The notes: generated by a model not told the origin, from the letters alone. Counted from the stretch's first letter, positions 8,248 through 17,145 are shown. The stretch: 64,000 bases of DNA from Mycobacterium sp. OAS707 (GCF_014873705.1 NZ_JADBDS010000004.1:124001-188000), one strand, 5' to 3'. Program-made: numbers and translations.

Positions 8248-8739
8248 ATGGCGGATTCATCGTTCGATGTCGTCAGCAAGGTTGACCGCCAAGAGGTCGA
8301 CAACGCGCTGAACCAGGCCGCCAAGGAGCTGGCCACCCGCTTCGACTTCCGCGGCACCGACACGACCATCGCCTGGAAGGGCGAGGAGGTCATCGAGATC
8401 GTCAGCTCCACCGAAGAGCGGGTGAAGGCCGCTGTCGACGTGTTCAAGGAGAAGCTGATCCGCCGCGACATCTCGATGAAGGCCTTCGACGCAGGCGATC
8501 CGCAGGCCAGCGGCAAGACCTACAAGGTCAGCGGCACCATCAAGCAGGGCATCAGCAGCGAGAACGCCAAGAAGATCACCAAGCTCATCCGCGACGAGGG
8601 TCCCAAGGGCGTCAAGGCGCAGATTCAAGGCGAGGAGATCCGCGTTTCCTCCAAGAAGCGCGACGACCTTCAGGCCGTGATCGCGTTGCTCAAGGGCGCC
8701 GATCTCGACGTCGCGCTGCAGTTCGTCAACTACCGGTGA
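8248..8739 (+). CDS. YajQ-family nucleotide-binding protein
   Basis: 163 residues, the full length of the YajQ/UPF0234 family: it opens SFDVVSKVDRQEVDNAL, has the TRFDFRGTD motif near residue 30, and ends in ALQFVNYR. It consists of two ferredoxin-like halves. Some YajQ proteins bind cyclic di-GMP; the role in mycobacteria is not settled. It corresponds to Rv0566c by position and sequence. The ATG follows a GGAGGACAGG ribosome site. gpsA lies 31 bp downstream but has its own leaderless-type promoter. Confidence 0.93.
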   Translation: MADSSFDVVSKVDRQEVDNALNQAAKELATRFDFRGTDTTIAWKGEEVIEIVSSTEERVKAAVDVFKEKLIRRDISMKAFDAGDPQASGKTYKVSGTIKQGISSENAKKITKLIRDEGPKGVKAQIQGEEIRVSSKKRDDLQAVIALLKGADLDVALQFVNYR

Positions 8740-8770
8740 AACAGCAGGTGTCGGCCCTACGCTGATCGGC

Positions 8771-9796
8771 ATGGCACCTGCTCAGCGCGAACCCAACGTC
8801 GTCGTCCTCGGGGGAGGATCCTGGGGCACTACCGTGGCGTCCATCTGCGCCAGGCGCGGACCGACCCTGCAGTGGGTGCGCTCCGAGGAGACCGCCGAGG
8901 ACATCAACAAGAATCAACGCAACTCGAAGTACCTCGGCGACGACACGCAGCTCCCAGAGAACCTCAAGGCCACCAACGACTTTTCCGAGGCTGCGCGCGC
9001 GGCCGATGTCATCGTGATGGGCGTGCCGTCGCACGGCTTCCGCGCTGTACTGACCGAGCTCGCCAAGGAACTGCGGCCCTGGGTGCCGGTGGTCTCCCTG
9101 GTGAAGGGTCTCGAGCAGGGCACCAATTACCGGATGAGCCAGATCGTCGACGAGGTGCTGCCCGGCCATCCGGCCGGCATCCTCGCGGGGCCGAACATCG
9201 CACGTGAGGTGGCCGACGGGTACGCCGCCGCGGCCGTATTGGCAATGCCGGACCAGCATCTCGCGGCGCGGCTGGCAGAGTTGTTCCGCACCAAGCGTTT
9301 TCGGACGTACACCACCGACGACGTCATCGGCGTCGAGATGGCGGGCGCGTTGAAGAACGTGTACGCGATCGCGGTCGGCATGGGCTATTCGCTTGGCATC
9401 GGCGAGAACACGCGCGCGATGGTGATCACCCGCGCGGTGCGGGAAATGTCGAAGCTCGGCGAGGCGGTCGGAGGGCACCGCGACACCTTCGCGGGCCTGG
9501 CGGGCACGGGCGATCTGATCGTCACCTGCACCAGCCAGCGCAGCCGCAACCGCCACGTCGGTGAACAACTGGGCTCGGGCAAGCCGATCGACGAGATCAT
9601 CTCGTCGATGAATCAGGTCGCCGAGGGCGTCAAAGCCTCGAGCGTGATCATGGAGTTCGCCGACAAGTACGGGATCAACATGCCGATCGCTCGCGAGGTC
9701 GACGGCGTCATCAACCACGGCAGCACCGTCGAAGACGCCTACCGCGGGTTGGTCGCCGAGAAGCCGGGCCACGAGGTGCACGGCTCCGGCTTCTGA
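8771..9796 (+). CDS. gpsA: NAD(P)-dependent glycerol-3-phosphate dehydrogenase
   Basis: 341 residues. Reduces dihydroxyacetone phosphate to sn-glycerol 3-phosphate for phospholipid synthesis. The N-terminal Rossmann motif is VVLGGGSWGTTVAS (about residues 10-23). Further signatures are SLVKGLEQGT, the ILAGPNIAREVADG block and EMAGALKNVYAIAVGM, which holds the catalytic Lys, followed by TFAGLAGTGDLIVTC. The -10 box TACGCT lies 7 nt before the ATG with no ribosome site, so the mRNA is probably leaderless. Corresponds to gpdA1 (Rv0564c) in M. tuberculosis; the Rv0565c monooxygenase is absent between it and yajQ. Confidence 0.95.
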   Translation: MAPAQREPNVVVLGGGSWGTTVASICARRGPTLQWVRSEETAEDINKNQRNSKYLGDDTQLPENLKATNDFSEAARAADVIVMGVPSHGFRAVLTELAKELRPWVPVVSLVKGLEQGTNYRMSQIVDEVLPGHPAGILAGPNIAREVADGYAAAAVLAMPDQHLAARLAELFRTKRFRTYTTDDVIGVEMAGALKNVYAIAVGMGYSLGIGENTRAMVITRAVREMSKLGEAVGGHRDTFAGLAGTGDLIVTCTSQRSRNRHVGEQLGSGKPIDEIISSMNQVAEGVKASSVIMEFADKYGINMPIAREVDGVINHGSTVEDAYRGLVAEKPGHEVHGSGF

Positions 9797-9814
9797 GCGA
9801 CTGCTAGCCGCCTA

Positions 9815-9967
9815 CTAGCTCGACTTCTTGCCGCCCTTTTTGCCGCCCTTCTTCGAAGCATTGGGCGTATTGGCGATCTTGGCGGCCCGCGCCTTGCTCA
9901 TGCCCTTCTTGCGCAGGCCCTCGTACTGCTTGTCGTTCTTGACGCTCGGGCCATGATCCTTCGCCAT
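9815..9967 (-). CDS. Small basic DUF7218-like protein
   Basis: 50 residues beginning MAKDHGPSVKNDKQYEGLR, with a middle GMSKARAAKIANTP and a Lys/Gly-rich tail (KKGGKKGGKK). This pattern matches a small actinobacterial family annotated DUF7218, here without the Rho-like C-terminal extension some members carry. A near-ideal ribosome site (AAGGAGG) precedes the ATG at 9967, so the short start is preferred over a long upstream extension. Function unknown; the basic tail suggests nucleic-acid contact. Confidence 0.75.
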   Translation of the reverse strand: MAKDHGPSVKNDKQYEGLRKKGMSKARAAKIANTPNASKKGGKKGGKKSS

Positions 9968-10023
9968 CGTGCCTCCTTCGTACTCGTTGCATTCGAGTAC
10001 CCGGATCGCGGTGCGAAGAACAC

Positions 10024-10563
10024 TCAGTTGGAGAACGGCCCCTTGTTGTCCGGACGATAGAGCAGTGGGGATTCCGGATTGAGGATGAAGCTGCCCGCGG
10101 GGCTCAGCACGAAGCCCGACTGGCTGCGGTTGTCGACGCACGTCGTCGTCGTGCCGTCGTTGCCGCAGCTGACGGTCTGATAGCTGATCCGCGAACCTGC
10201 GGGCAGTGGCTTGGCCGCACCGGCCGCGGCGAAGACGTTGCCCGGCGCAATCGAGAAGCCGGCCACTCCGCCGTAGGCACTGCTGACCAGATTCGCGCCC
10301 TCGGGGGCGGCAGGGATCGGACCGCTGCAGCCGTAGCCGTTGCCCTTCTGCAGTGCGCAGATGACGCCGTCGGGCGTGGTGAAGGCGAACCAATTGCCGT
10401 CCATCACCGCGTAATCGGACAGCTTGACCGGTGCCAACGCATTGACGTTGGGAGGTGGCGGTGGCTGTGGAGGCGGGTCCGGTGGCGGCTCAGCCGACGC
10501 GAAACCCGGCGCGCCGACGACGGCTGCGGCACCCAGAAGACCCATCAAGACTCTGCTCAGCAC
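10024..10563 (-). CDS. Secreted Pro-rich mycobacterial protein
   Basis: 179 residues with a signal peptide (LMGLLGAAAVVG, cleavage near GFASAEP), a Pro-rich linker (EPPPDPPPQPPPPP) and a C-terminal domain with four Cys (VICALQ, GCSGP, VSCGND, TTCVDN) suggesting two disulfides. Start choice: the -10 box TAGGCT abuts an ATG at 10569 but lies exactly 6 nt before the GTG at 10563, the usual leaderless spacing, so the GTG is favoured. Exported and of unknown function. Confidence 0.75.
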   Translation of the reverse strand: MLSRVLMGLLGAAAVVGAPGFASAEPPPDPPPQPPPPPNVNALAPVKLSDYAVMDGNWFAFTTPDGVICALQKGNGYGCSGPIPAAPEGANLVSSAYGGVAGFSIAPGNVFAAAGAAKPLPAGSRISYQTVSCGNDGTTTTCVDNRSQSGFVLSPAGSFILNPESPLLYRPDNKGPFSN

Positions 10564-10615
10564 TGCCATAGCCTATGTGTCGCCGGATCGACCAGCAGTG
10601 TTTCATTGCGCAAGC

Positions 10616-11494
10616 TCAGTACTGGCCTGGTCCGCGGCCTGCCATCGTCTCCAGCCTGCGGATCCGGTCCTCGATCGGCGGGTGCGTCGAGAACAACTTC
10701 CCGATCTTCTCACCCGAGCGGAACGGGTTGGCGATCATCAGGTGCGCCTGATCGGCCAGTTGCGGCTCCGGCGGCAGCGGCGCCTGCTGCACGCCCGCGC
10801 TGATCTTGCGCAGCGCGCTCGCCAACGACAGCGGATCACCCGTCAGCTCGGCACCCGACTGGTCGGCCTGATACTCGCGCGACCGCGACACCGCCAGCCG
10901 GATCACCGTCGCCGCGACCGGGCCCAACAGCGAAACCAACAGCAGCGCAAATGGATTGGAGCCACCATCGCGATTGCCGCCGAACATCCCCGCGAGCAAC
11001 GCAATGTTGGCCAGCGCGGTGATCACCGCCGCCATCGCGCCTGCCACACACGAGATCAGGATGTCGCGGTTGTAGACATGCGAGAGCTCATGGCCCAATA
11101 CAGCGCGCAGTTCCCGCTCGTTGAGGATCTGCAGGATGCCCGTCGTGCAGCAGACGGCAGCATTGCGCGGGTTGCGCCCCGTGGCGAACGCATTGGGCGC
11201 CGAGGTGTCGCTGATGTAGAGCCGAGGCATCGGCTGGCGCGCAGTGGTGGCCAACTCGCGCACGATCCTGTACATCACCGGCGCCTGCATCTCATTCACC
11301 GGCTGGGCATGCATCGCCCGCAGCGCCAACTTGTCGCTGTTGAAGTAGACGTAGACGTTCATGCCGACGGCGAACAACACCGCCAGGAACATGATGTTTC
11401 GGCCGAACAGGGCCCCAACGAACACGATCAGCGCAGAGAACCCCGCCAGCAGCATAAAAGTCTTGGCGGTGTTGACGTGCGGATGCCAGGTCAT
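10616..11494 (-). CDS. htpX: HtpX-like membrane zinc protease
   Basis: 292 residues, the normal HtpX length. Two N-terminal membrane helices (about 13-50), the zinc motif HELSH followed by VYNRDIL, two more hydrophobic helices (about 150-200), then the third zinc ligand region SREYQADQSGAEL. Peptidase M48B; degrades damaged membrane proteins. Orthologous to Rv0563. It is transcribed in the same direction as grcC1 upstream, with a 77-bp gap. A GGGAGG ribosome-site region precedes the start. Confidence 0.94.
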   Translation of the reverse strand: MTWHPHVNTAKTFMLLAGFSALIVFVGALFGRNIMFLAVLFAVGMNVYVYFNSDKLALRAMHAQPVNEMQAPVMYRIVRELATTARQPMPRLYISDTSAPNAFATGRNPRNAAVCCTTGILQILNERELRAVLGHELSHVYNRDILISCVAGAMAAVITALANIALLAGMFGGNRDGGSNPFALLLVSLLGPVAATVIRLAVSRSREYQADQSGAELTGDPLSLASALRKISAGVQQAPLPPEPQLADQAHLMIANPFRSGEKIGKLFSTHPPIEDRIRRLETMAGRGPGQY

Positions 11495-11571
11495 CGGGGC
11501 GTCCTCCCTACTAAAACCGGCACAGTCTTCGCTGGGTCAACGTCCGGCCGGCCCCCGCGGGTTCCGCTGCG

Positions 11572-12579
11572 TCAGCCGTGCCGGTTCACGGTGTAGTCCA
11601 CCAGCGTCGCCAACGCCTGGCGACCCGGGCCATCCGGCAGGTAGGCGAGCTCATCGCGGGCCTGGGCGGCATACCGCGACACCGTCTCCTTGGCCTGCGC
11701 CATGCCCGACGATTTGCGCAGCAGCCGCAGCGCCTCGGCCAGGTCATCGTCGTTCTCCACCGGGCCTTTGAGCAGCTGCCGCAGCCGGTCGCCGTCCGGG
11801 CCGGTGTCGCGCAGCGCGTAGAGCACCGGCAGCGTGTGGACGCCTTCACGCAGGTCGGTGCCGGGTACCTTGCCCGATTCATCGGGGTCGCTGTCGATGT
11901 CGATGATGTCGTCGGAGATCTGGAACGCCGTGCCGACAATGCCGCCGAGTCGGCTCAGCCGCTCGATCTGCTCCTCGTCGGCGCCCGAGAACGTCGCCCC
12001 GAAGCGGCCGGACGCCGCGATCAGGCAGGCCGTCTTCTCGTACACCACCTTCAGGTAGTGCTCGACCTCGTCGACACCCTCGACGACTCCGCGGGTCTCG
12101 CGCATCTGGCCCGTCACCAGCTGGGCGAAGGTATCGGCGATGATGCGCACCGCCTCCGGGCCCAGCCTGCTGACGAGGCGCGACGCGGTGGCGAAGAGGT
12201 AATCACCTGCGAGGATCGCGATGTTGTTGCTCCAGCGGGCGTTGGCACTCGGGGCGCCGCGGCGCACCTGCGCCTCGTCCATCACGTCGTCGTGGTACAG
12301 CGTCGCCAGGTGGACCAGTTCGATGACGGCCCCCGCGACGGTGACCTGCCACGCGTCGGGCTCCGGTCCCAGCCGGGCCGACAGCACGGTGAACAGCGGC
12401 CGGAACCGTTTGCCGCCTGCCTGGAACAGGTGTTGCACGGCCTCGGACATCAGCTCATCGGCTTTGCCCAGCTCAGTGGCCATCAGATCTTCGATGCGGG
12501 CCACGCCGTCGCGCACTTCCTGCGCGAAATTGGGGTCGCCGAAATCCACCCCCGCCACCACGCTCGCTGGTGTCCTCAC
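11572..12579 (-). CDS. grcC1: Polyprenyl diphosphate synthase
   Basis: 335 residues, E-type prenyl transferase. First aspartate-rich motif in LYHDDVMDEAQ, RRG in QVRRGAPSAN, second motif in QISDDIIDID (DDxxD), and GGKRFRP near residue 50 for substrate binding. It extends isoprenoid chains, probably the menaquinone side chain given neighbouring menJ and menG. Closest to Rv0562. The GTG start at 12579 lies 6 nt after a TATGTT -10 box and has no ribosome site (leaderless type). That -10 box overlaps the one for divergent menJ. Confidence 0.92.
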   Translation of the reverse strand: MRTPASVVAGVDFGDPNFAQEVRDGVARIEDLMATELGKADELMSEAVQHLFQAGGKRFRPLFTVLSARLGPEPDAWQVTVAGAVIELVHLATLYHDDVMDEAQVRRGAPSANARWSNNIAILAGDYLFATASRLVSRLGPEAVRIIADTFAQLVTGQMRETRGVVEGVDEVEHYLKVVYEKTACLIAASGRFGATFSGADEEQIERLSRLGGIVGTAFQISDDIIDIDSDPDESGKVPGTDLREGVHTLPVLYALRDTGPDGDRLRQLLKGPVENDDDLAEALRLLRKSSGMAQAKETVSRYAAQARDELAYLPDGPGRQALATLVDYTVNRHG

Positions 12580-12585
12580 CCTGCC

Positions 12586-12593
12586 AACATACT
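12586..12593. promoter_or_regulatory. Overlapping back-to-back -10 boxes for grcC1 and menJ
   Basis: Only 21 bp separate the two divergent GTG starts. The minus-strand TATGTT (12591-12586) is 6 nt from the grcC1 start. The plus-strand CATACT (12588-12593) is 7 nt from the menJ start. The hexamers share four base pairs, so the polymerases must compete, coupling the two menaquinone genes. Inferred from sequence only. Confidence 0.55.
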
Positions 12594-12600
12594 GGGAGGC

Positions 12601-13821
12601 GTGGACACACAAGCCGACGTGGTCGTCGTCGGGGCCGGGCCTGCGGGCTCGGCGGCTGCGGCCTGGGCCTGTCGCGCCGGTCGCGACGTGCTCGTCGTCG
12701 ACTCGGCGCAGTTTCCCCGCGACAAAGCATGCGGCGATGGCCTGACCCCGCGCGCGATGCTGGAGTTGCAGCGGCTCGGGCTCGGACCGTGGCTCGAGGG
12801 GCGCGTGCAGCACCGCGGGCTGCGGCTGATCGGGTTCGGCGGCGACGTCGAGGTCGAGTGGCCTGGTCCGTCGTTCCCCGCGGTCAGCAGCGCGGTACCG
12901 CGCGTAGAGCTCGACGACCGCATCCGGATGGTGGCCGCCGACGACGGTGCCAAGATGCTGCTCGGCGCGAAAGCCGTTGATGTGCACCATGATTCGAGTG
13001 GACGGGTGTCGTCGCTGGTGTTGGACTCCGGCGCCGAGATCGGGTGCACGTCGTTGATCGTGGCCGACGGGGCCCGCTCGCCGTTGGGCCGCGTGCTGGG
13101 CAGGCAGTGGCATCAGGAGACGGTGTACGGCGTCGCGGTGCGTGGCTACATCGCCACACCGCGGGCCGACGAGCCGTGGATCACGTCACATCTGGAGCTG
13201 CGGTCACCGGAGGGTCGCGTGCTGCCCGGATATGGGTGGATCTTCCCGCTCGGAAATGGCGAGGTGAACATCGGCGTCGGCGCATTGGCGACCGCGAAGC
13301 GACCGGCCGATGCGGCCTTGCGGCCGTTGATGTCGTACTACACGTCACTGAGACGTAAGGAATGGGGCTTCGTCGGCGAACCTCGACTGGCGTTGTCAGC
13401 GTTGTTGCCGATGGGCGGCGCGGTTTCCGGGGTGGCCGGGCCGAACTGGATGCTCATCGGCGACGCGGCCGCGTGCGTCAACCCGCTCAACGGAGAGGGC
13501 ATCGACTACGGACTCGAGACGGGCAGGCTGGCCGCGGAGATGCTCGGCTCGGGCGATCTGTCGACGGCGTGGCCTGACGTGCTTTCGGCGCACTACGCGC
13601 GGTCGTTCTCGGTCGCCCGGCGGCTCGGGCTCCTGCTGACGATCCCGCGGTTCCTGCCGTCGACGGGGCCGCTGGCGATGCGCTCGGCGTTCCTGATGAA
13701 CATCGCGGTGCGGGTGATGGGAAACCTCGTGACCGACGAGGATGCCGACTGGATCGCGCGGGTGTGGCGATCGGCGGGCTTGGCGTCGCGACGCATCGAC
13801 CGGCGGGCGCCGTTTCACTGA
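12601..13821 (+). CDS. menJ: Menaquinone side-chain reductase (geranylgeranyl reductase family)
   Basis: 406 residues. FAD-binding Rossmann motif DVVVVGAGPAGSAAAAWA at about residues 7-24, PRDKACGDGLTPRA (the family's PxxxCGxG signature), and a second FAD motif WMLIGDAAACVNPLNGEG. Known for the orthologue Rv0561c: saturates one isoprene double bond of menaquinone-9. The GTG start at 12601 appears leaderless. It is divergent from grcC1, which probably makes the chain being reduced. Confidence 0.92.
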   Translation: MDTQADVVVVGAGPAGSAAAAWACRAGRDVLVVDSAQFPRDKACGDGLTPRAMLELQRLGLGPWLEGRVQHRGLRLIGFGGDVEVEWPGPSFPAVSSAVPRVELDDRIRMVAADDGAKMLLGAKAVDVHHDSSGRVSSLVLDSGAEIGCTSLIVADGARSPLGRVLGRQWHQETVYGVAVRGYIATPRADEPWITSHLELRSPEGRVLPGYGWIFPLGNGEVNIGVGALATAKRPADAALRPLMSYYTSLRRKEWGFVGEPRLALSALLPMGGAVSGVAGPNWMLIGDAAACVNPLNGEGIDYGLETGRLAAEMLGSGDLSTAWPDVLSAHYARSFSVARRLGLLLTIPRFLPSTGPLAMRSAFLMNIAVRVMGNLVTDEDADWIARVWRSAGLASRRIDRRAPFH

Positions 13822-13840
13822 CCGGTTAGAGTGCCACGCT

Positions 13841-14743
13841 GTGTCGATACTGACCCGACAACCGGTGGCCGATCTGGCGGCGCGGTTGTTCGCCGCCGTC
13901 GTCAACCCCACCCCCAAACCCGGAGTCCGGTTCCCTGAGATCGTCGGCAACACCACCGAGATCCGCATCGAGACGCGCCATGGGCCCGTCGCGGCGACGA
14001 TCTATCACCCGCCGTCGCAGGCGGAAAGGCCTGCCGTGTATGTCAACGTGCACGGCGGCGGCTTTGTGGTGGGTCATCGCGAACAAGACGACCCGTGGTG
14101 CCGCTACCTTGCCGCGCACGCCAATGTTGTTGTCGTCAACTGTGATTACGTGTTGGCCCCGCACAAGCGCTTCCCCGTGCCCGTCGAACAGGTATACGAC
14201 GTACTCCAATGGGCCTCCGCGCCCGAACGTGACTGGGACGGCCAACGGCTCTGTGTTGGAGGGCAAAGCGCCGGAGGCAACCTGTCTGCCGCGGTATCGC
14301 GGATGGCGCTGGAGAACGGCGGCCCCACGATCGCGTTGCAGATGCTTCATTACCCGCCATTGGATTTGGTGACCTCGGCCGCGGACAAATCCACACCGCT
14401 TGGCTCGAAGGCCGTCCTGCAGCCGTGGATGAGCGCAGTGTTCGACACCGCGTACATTCCCGACCGCGAGCAACGCCGCCACCCGCTGGCCTCTCCCGCG
14501 TGGGGACCAAACGCCGACGACATCACCGGTATCGCACCGGCATTGGTCGTCACCGCGGAATACGACCGCCTCTGCGGCGAGGGCAGGCGGTACGCGGACA
14601 AGCTGGAAGCCGCCGGCGCGCTTGTCGAATACGTTGAAGTGCGCGGGGTGGATCACGGCTACAACATCATGAGTGACGCTAAGGAGATAACCCGACAGAT
14701 GTACGACTCGATTGTTGAACATGTGAGGCGGGCGACGAGTTGA
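13841..14743 (+). CDS. Alpha/beta hydrolase of the HSL (GDXG) family
   Basis: 300 residues. Oxyanion-hole motif HGGGFVVGH (about residue 70), nucleophile elbow GGQSAGGN (Ser), and a C-terminal DHGYN carrying the catalytic His. The hormone-sensitive-lipase family holds carboxylesterases and lipases of the LipH/LipN type in mycobacteria. The GTG start at 13841 is 8 nt after TAGAGT, a leaderless promoter pattern. The stop overlaps the beginning of the next hydrolase, so the two form an operon. Substrate unknown. Confidence 0.85.
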   Translation: MSILTRQPVADLAARLFAAVVNPTPKPGVRFPEIVGNTTEIRIETRHGPVAATIYHPPSQAERPAVYVNVHGGGFVVGHREQDDPWCRYLAAHANVVVVNCDYVLAPHKRFPVPVEQVYDVLQWASAPERDWDGQRLCVGGQSAGGNLSAAVSRMALENGGPTIALQMLHYPPLDLVTSAADKSTPLGSKAVLQPWMSAVFDTAYIPDREQRRHPLASPAWGPNADDITGIAPALVVTAEYDRLCGEGRRYADKLEAAGALVEYVEVRGVDHGYNIMSDAKEITRQMYDSIVEHVRRATS

Positions 14744-14751
14744 GCGGCTGG

Positions 14752-15741
14752 ATGATCACTCGACGCGACTTCGCGCGCGGCGTCGGATTCGCGGTCGCCG
14801 CAAGCTCTGTTGCCAGTTCTGCGATTGCCTCGGCTACGCCGACACACACCTCCTTCGCCCCGCTCAAACAGGTTGACGCAGGGTTGCTCAACGTCGGGTA
14901 CGCGGAGGACGGTCCTGTCGACGGCCCGCCCGTCATCCTGCTGCACGGTTGGCCCTATGACATCTACAGCTACGTCGACGTCGCACCGATCCTGGCCGCG
15001 CGCGGATACCGCGTCCTCATCCCCTACTTGCGCGGTTATGGCAGTACGCAATTCCTGTCCGCGGACACCGTCCGCAACGGGCAGCAGGCCGCGCTGGCAC
15101 AGGACATCGTCGCGTTCATGGACGCGCTGAACATCGACCGCGCGGTGCTGGCCGGGTATGACTGGGGCGCGCGGACCGCCGACATCGTCGCCGCGATCTG
15201 GCCGGAGCGCGTCAAGGCGTTGGTGTCGGTCAGCGGTTATCTGATCGTGAATCTCGTTGCCAATCAACAGCCGTTGTCTCCGAAGGCCGAACACGGTTGG
15301 TGGTATCAGTACTACTTCGCGACCGACCGTGGGGTGCGTGGATATCGACAGAACACCCACGACTTCAACAAGCTCATCTGGCAGGAAGCGTCGCCGACAT
15401 GGAAGTTCGACGACGCCACCTACGACCGCAGCGCCGCGGCGTTCGCCAACCCCGATCACGTCGACATCGTGATCCACAACTACCGCTGGCGGTTGGAACT
15501 GGCGCCAGGCGAACCGCAGTACGACGACCTCGACGCCAAACTGGCAGCGAGCCCGCCGATCACCGTTCCGACCATCACCATCGGCAGCGACTTCGACGGG
15601 CCCAACAAGGACGGCGCCGCCTACCGCAAGATGTTCACCGGCCCGTACGCCCACCGCGTTCTGGACGGCATCGGGCACAACGTGCCGCAGGAGGCGCCGC
15701 AGGCGTTCGCCGACGCGGTGATCGCGGCCGACAAGCTGTAG
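14752..15741 (+). CDS. Tat-exported alpha/beta hydrolase, epoxide-hydrolase-like
   Basis: 329 residues. A twin-arginine signal MITRRDFARG precedes a hydrophobic Ala-rich stretch (to about residue 30). The hydrolase has LLHGWP (oxyanion HGxP), nucleophile elbow GYDWGAR (Asp-type, as in epoxide hydrolases and haloalkane dehalogenases) and a C-terminal GIGHNVPQE with the catalytic His. An in-frame TTG at 14740 overlaps the previous stop, but the ATG at 14752 gives a compact Tat signal. Probably folded in the cytoplasm and exported. Substrate unknown. Confidence 0.82.
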   Translation: MITRRDFARGVGFAVAASSVASSAIASATPTHTSFAPLKQVDAGLLNVGYAEDGPVDGPPVILLHGWPYDIYSYVDVAPILAARGYRVLIPYLRGYGSTQFLSADTVRNGQQAALAQDIVAFMDALNIDRAVLAGYDWGARTADIVAAIWPERVKALVSVSGYLIVNLVANQQPLSPKAEHGWWYQYYFATDRGVRGYRQNTHDFNKLIWQEASPTWKFDDATYDRSAAAFANPDHVDIVIHNYRWRLELAPGEPQYDDLDAKLAASPPITVPTITIGSDFDGPNKDGAAYRKMFTGPYAHRVLDGIGHNVPQEAPQAFADAVIAADKL

Positions 15742-16191
15742 CTAGTCGCTGGACGACGACGAGCCGGAATCGCTTGACGACGAACCGGAGTCGCTCGACG
15801 ACGAGTAGTCACTTGACGACGAGTAGTCGGAGGATGAGGAGTAGTCGGAGGATGACGAACCGGAGTCCGTCGAAAAGCTGAAGGCGCTTGACGAGAACGG
15901 GTCGTAGGTGCTCGACGAGCCCTCGCTGGAGGTGCCCCCATGTGACTGCATGCGCTTGGCGACGGCGATCGCAAGACGGGTATCGGCAGGCGGTTTGTTC
16001 GGGTCGCTGGCACTGGTGAGCGCCAGGGCGATGAGGACGTCGGCGGTGGTGATGAACAGCCCGGCCCAATACGCCCACTTCAACGACGGATCTGGTTGCA
16101 TCGCAAAGTAAATTGTCAGGAAAATCGGCCCGACGATGCCGCAGACGAACACCCCCAGTTGGATCTTGACGTAACGCCAGAACGTGTCCAC
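15742..16191 (-). CDS. Membrane protein with a Ser/Asp/Tyr repeat tail
   Basis: 149 residues. Two hydrophobic helices (IQLGVFVCGIVGPIFLTIYF and WAGLFITTADVLIALALTS), then a conserved IAVAKRMQSHGG segment and a tail of about 50 residues built of DYSSSS and DSGSSSS units. The GTG start at 16191 is 6 nt after a TATGCT box (leaderless type). The repeat tail is acidic and phosphorylatable in principle. A decayed relative appears to lie at 7151-7417. The last codon abuts the hydrolase stop on the other strand. Function unknown. Confidence 0.7.
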   Translation of the reverse strand: MDTFWRYVKIQLGVFVCGIVGPIFLTIYFAMQPDPSLKWAYWAGLFITTADVLIALALTSASDPNKPPADTRLAIAVAKRMQSHGGTSSEGSSSTYDPFSSSAFSFSTDSGSSSSDYSSSSDYSSSSDYSSSSDSGSSSSDSGSSSSSD

Positions 16192-16212
16192 AGCGGCAGC
16201 ATATCGCGCAGG

Positions 16213-16668
16213 ATGATTGACATGCCCGAGGTCTTTCGCGCACCGATGCGGTCTCGCAGCGACGACGTCGATCCGCGGGCGACGATCGAGCGTGCCCGCC
16301 GTCTGGGCCTGTGCGGCTTCGGCCAGCGCGTCCGCGATCGAGGAGAGAAGGAGCGACTCGCCCGCCGCGTCGCCCGGTTCGCCGAGATCGAAGACGGCGC
16401 GTTCGTGTGGACACGCGACGTCGACGGCTTCTACTGGCTGGGGCGCATCGAGGGGCCGTACTTCTACGATGACGACGCGGACGCGACCGCTGTCGATCTT
16501 GTGCATGTGCGTCGGTGTCGCTGGCTGCCTGAACCGGCGCTCGAATCCGACGCCCCGGCAGCCGTTGTCGCGACCTTCAGCCGCGGCGGACGCAATTTTC
16601 AGCAAACGCACGACCCCGACGTCGGCCCGCAGACCGCTCGGCTGTGGGAGGAACGGGCCGGCGGATGA
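16213..16668 (+). CDS. Conserved hypothetical upstream of DUF488
   Basis: 151 residues, acidic and aromatic-rich (GAFVWTRDVDGFYWLGRIEG, PYFYDDD). No export signal or membrane helix. A second ATG at 16222 is an alternative start. The stop overlaps the DUF488 start (ATGA), so they are translationally coupled and probably act together. The mid-region looks like a small beta-rich domain. No named family is recognised. Confidence 0.65.
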   Translation: MIDMPEVFRAPMRSRSDDVDPRATIERARRLGLCGFGQRVRDRGEKERLARRVARFAEIEDGAFVWTRDVDGFYWLGRIEGPYFYDDDADATAVDLVHVRRCRWLPEPALESDAPAAVVATFSRGGRNFQQTHDPDVGPQTARLWEERAGG

Positions 16669-17096
16669 CCACGGTGATGACGATCGGGTATCAGAACAGG
16701 ACGGTCGATGACGTCGTCGCAATGCTCCGATCCGCGGACGTGAAAGTCCTTGTAGACGTGCGGCTTACACCGCTGTCACGCAAGGCAGGCCTTTCGAAGA
16801 ACGGACTTGCCGCCCGACTGCATGACGTCGGCATCGACTACGTGCACCTGCCGCAGCTCGGCAATCCCCGGGACAACCGCGGCGCGTTCCGACGCGGTGT
16901 ACAGGCGGCTGTGGCGAGGTACCGAGAAGAACTAAGAACACCGGAAGGTCAAGCGGCGCTTGGCGAGTTGTTTCGATTGGCTAGCCAGATTCGGGTAGCG
17001 CTGATGTGTTTTGAGGCCAACGCGGCCGAGTGCCATCGGTCGATGGTCGCCGATGCCTTGGACGAGATCGGGTCCGTGCAGACTATCCACCTTTGA
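16665..17096 (+). CDS. DUF488 family protein
   Basis: 143 residues, full DUF488 length. Characteristic features are TIGYQNRTVDDV at the start, LVDVRLTPLSRKAGLSK, YVHLPQLGNPR, and the Cys-containing LMCFEANAAECHRSMVADAL. Family members are small cytosolic proteins with a conserved cysteine pair and no firm function. The ATGA overlap with the preceding gene suggests a two-protein unit. Confidence 0.88.
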   Translation: MTTVMTIGYQNRTVDDVVAMLRSADVKVLVDVRLTPLSRKAGLSKNGLAARLHDVGIDYVHLPQLGNPRDNRGAFRRGVQAAVARYREELRTPEGQAALGELFRLASQIRVALMCFEANAAECHRSMVADALDEIGSVQTIHL

Positions 17097-17145
17097 ACGA
17101 CAACGGCGTACGCTGAAATGCACCAGGTCGTCAGGAGGATCCGCG

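Noticed and set aside
12580..13113. N-terminal extension of grcC1 across menJ
   Set aside because: Reads antisense to menJ; GTG at 12579 matches the family length of 335.
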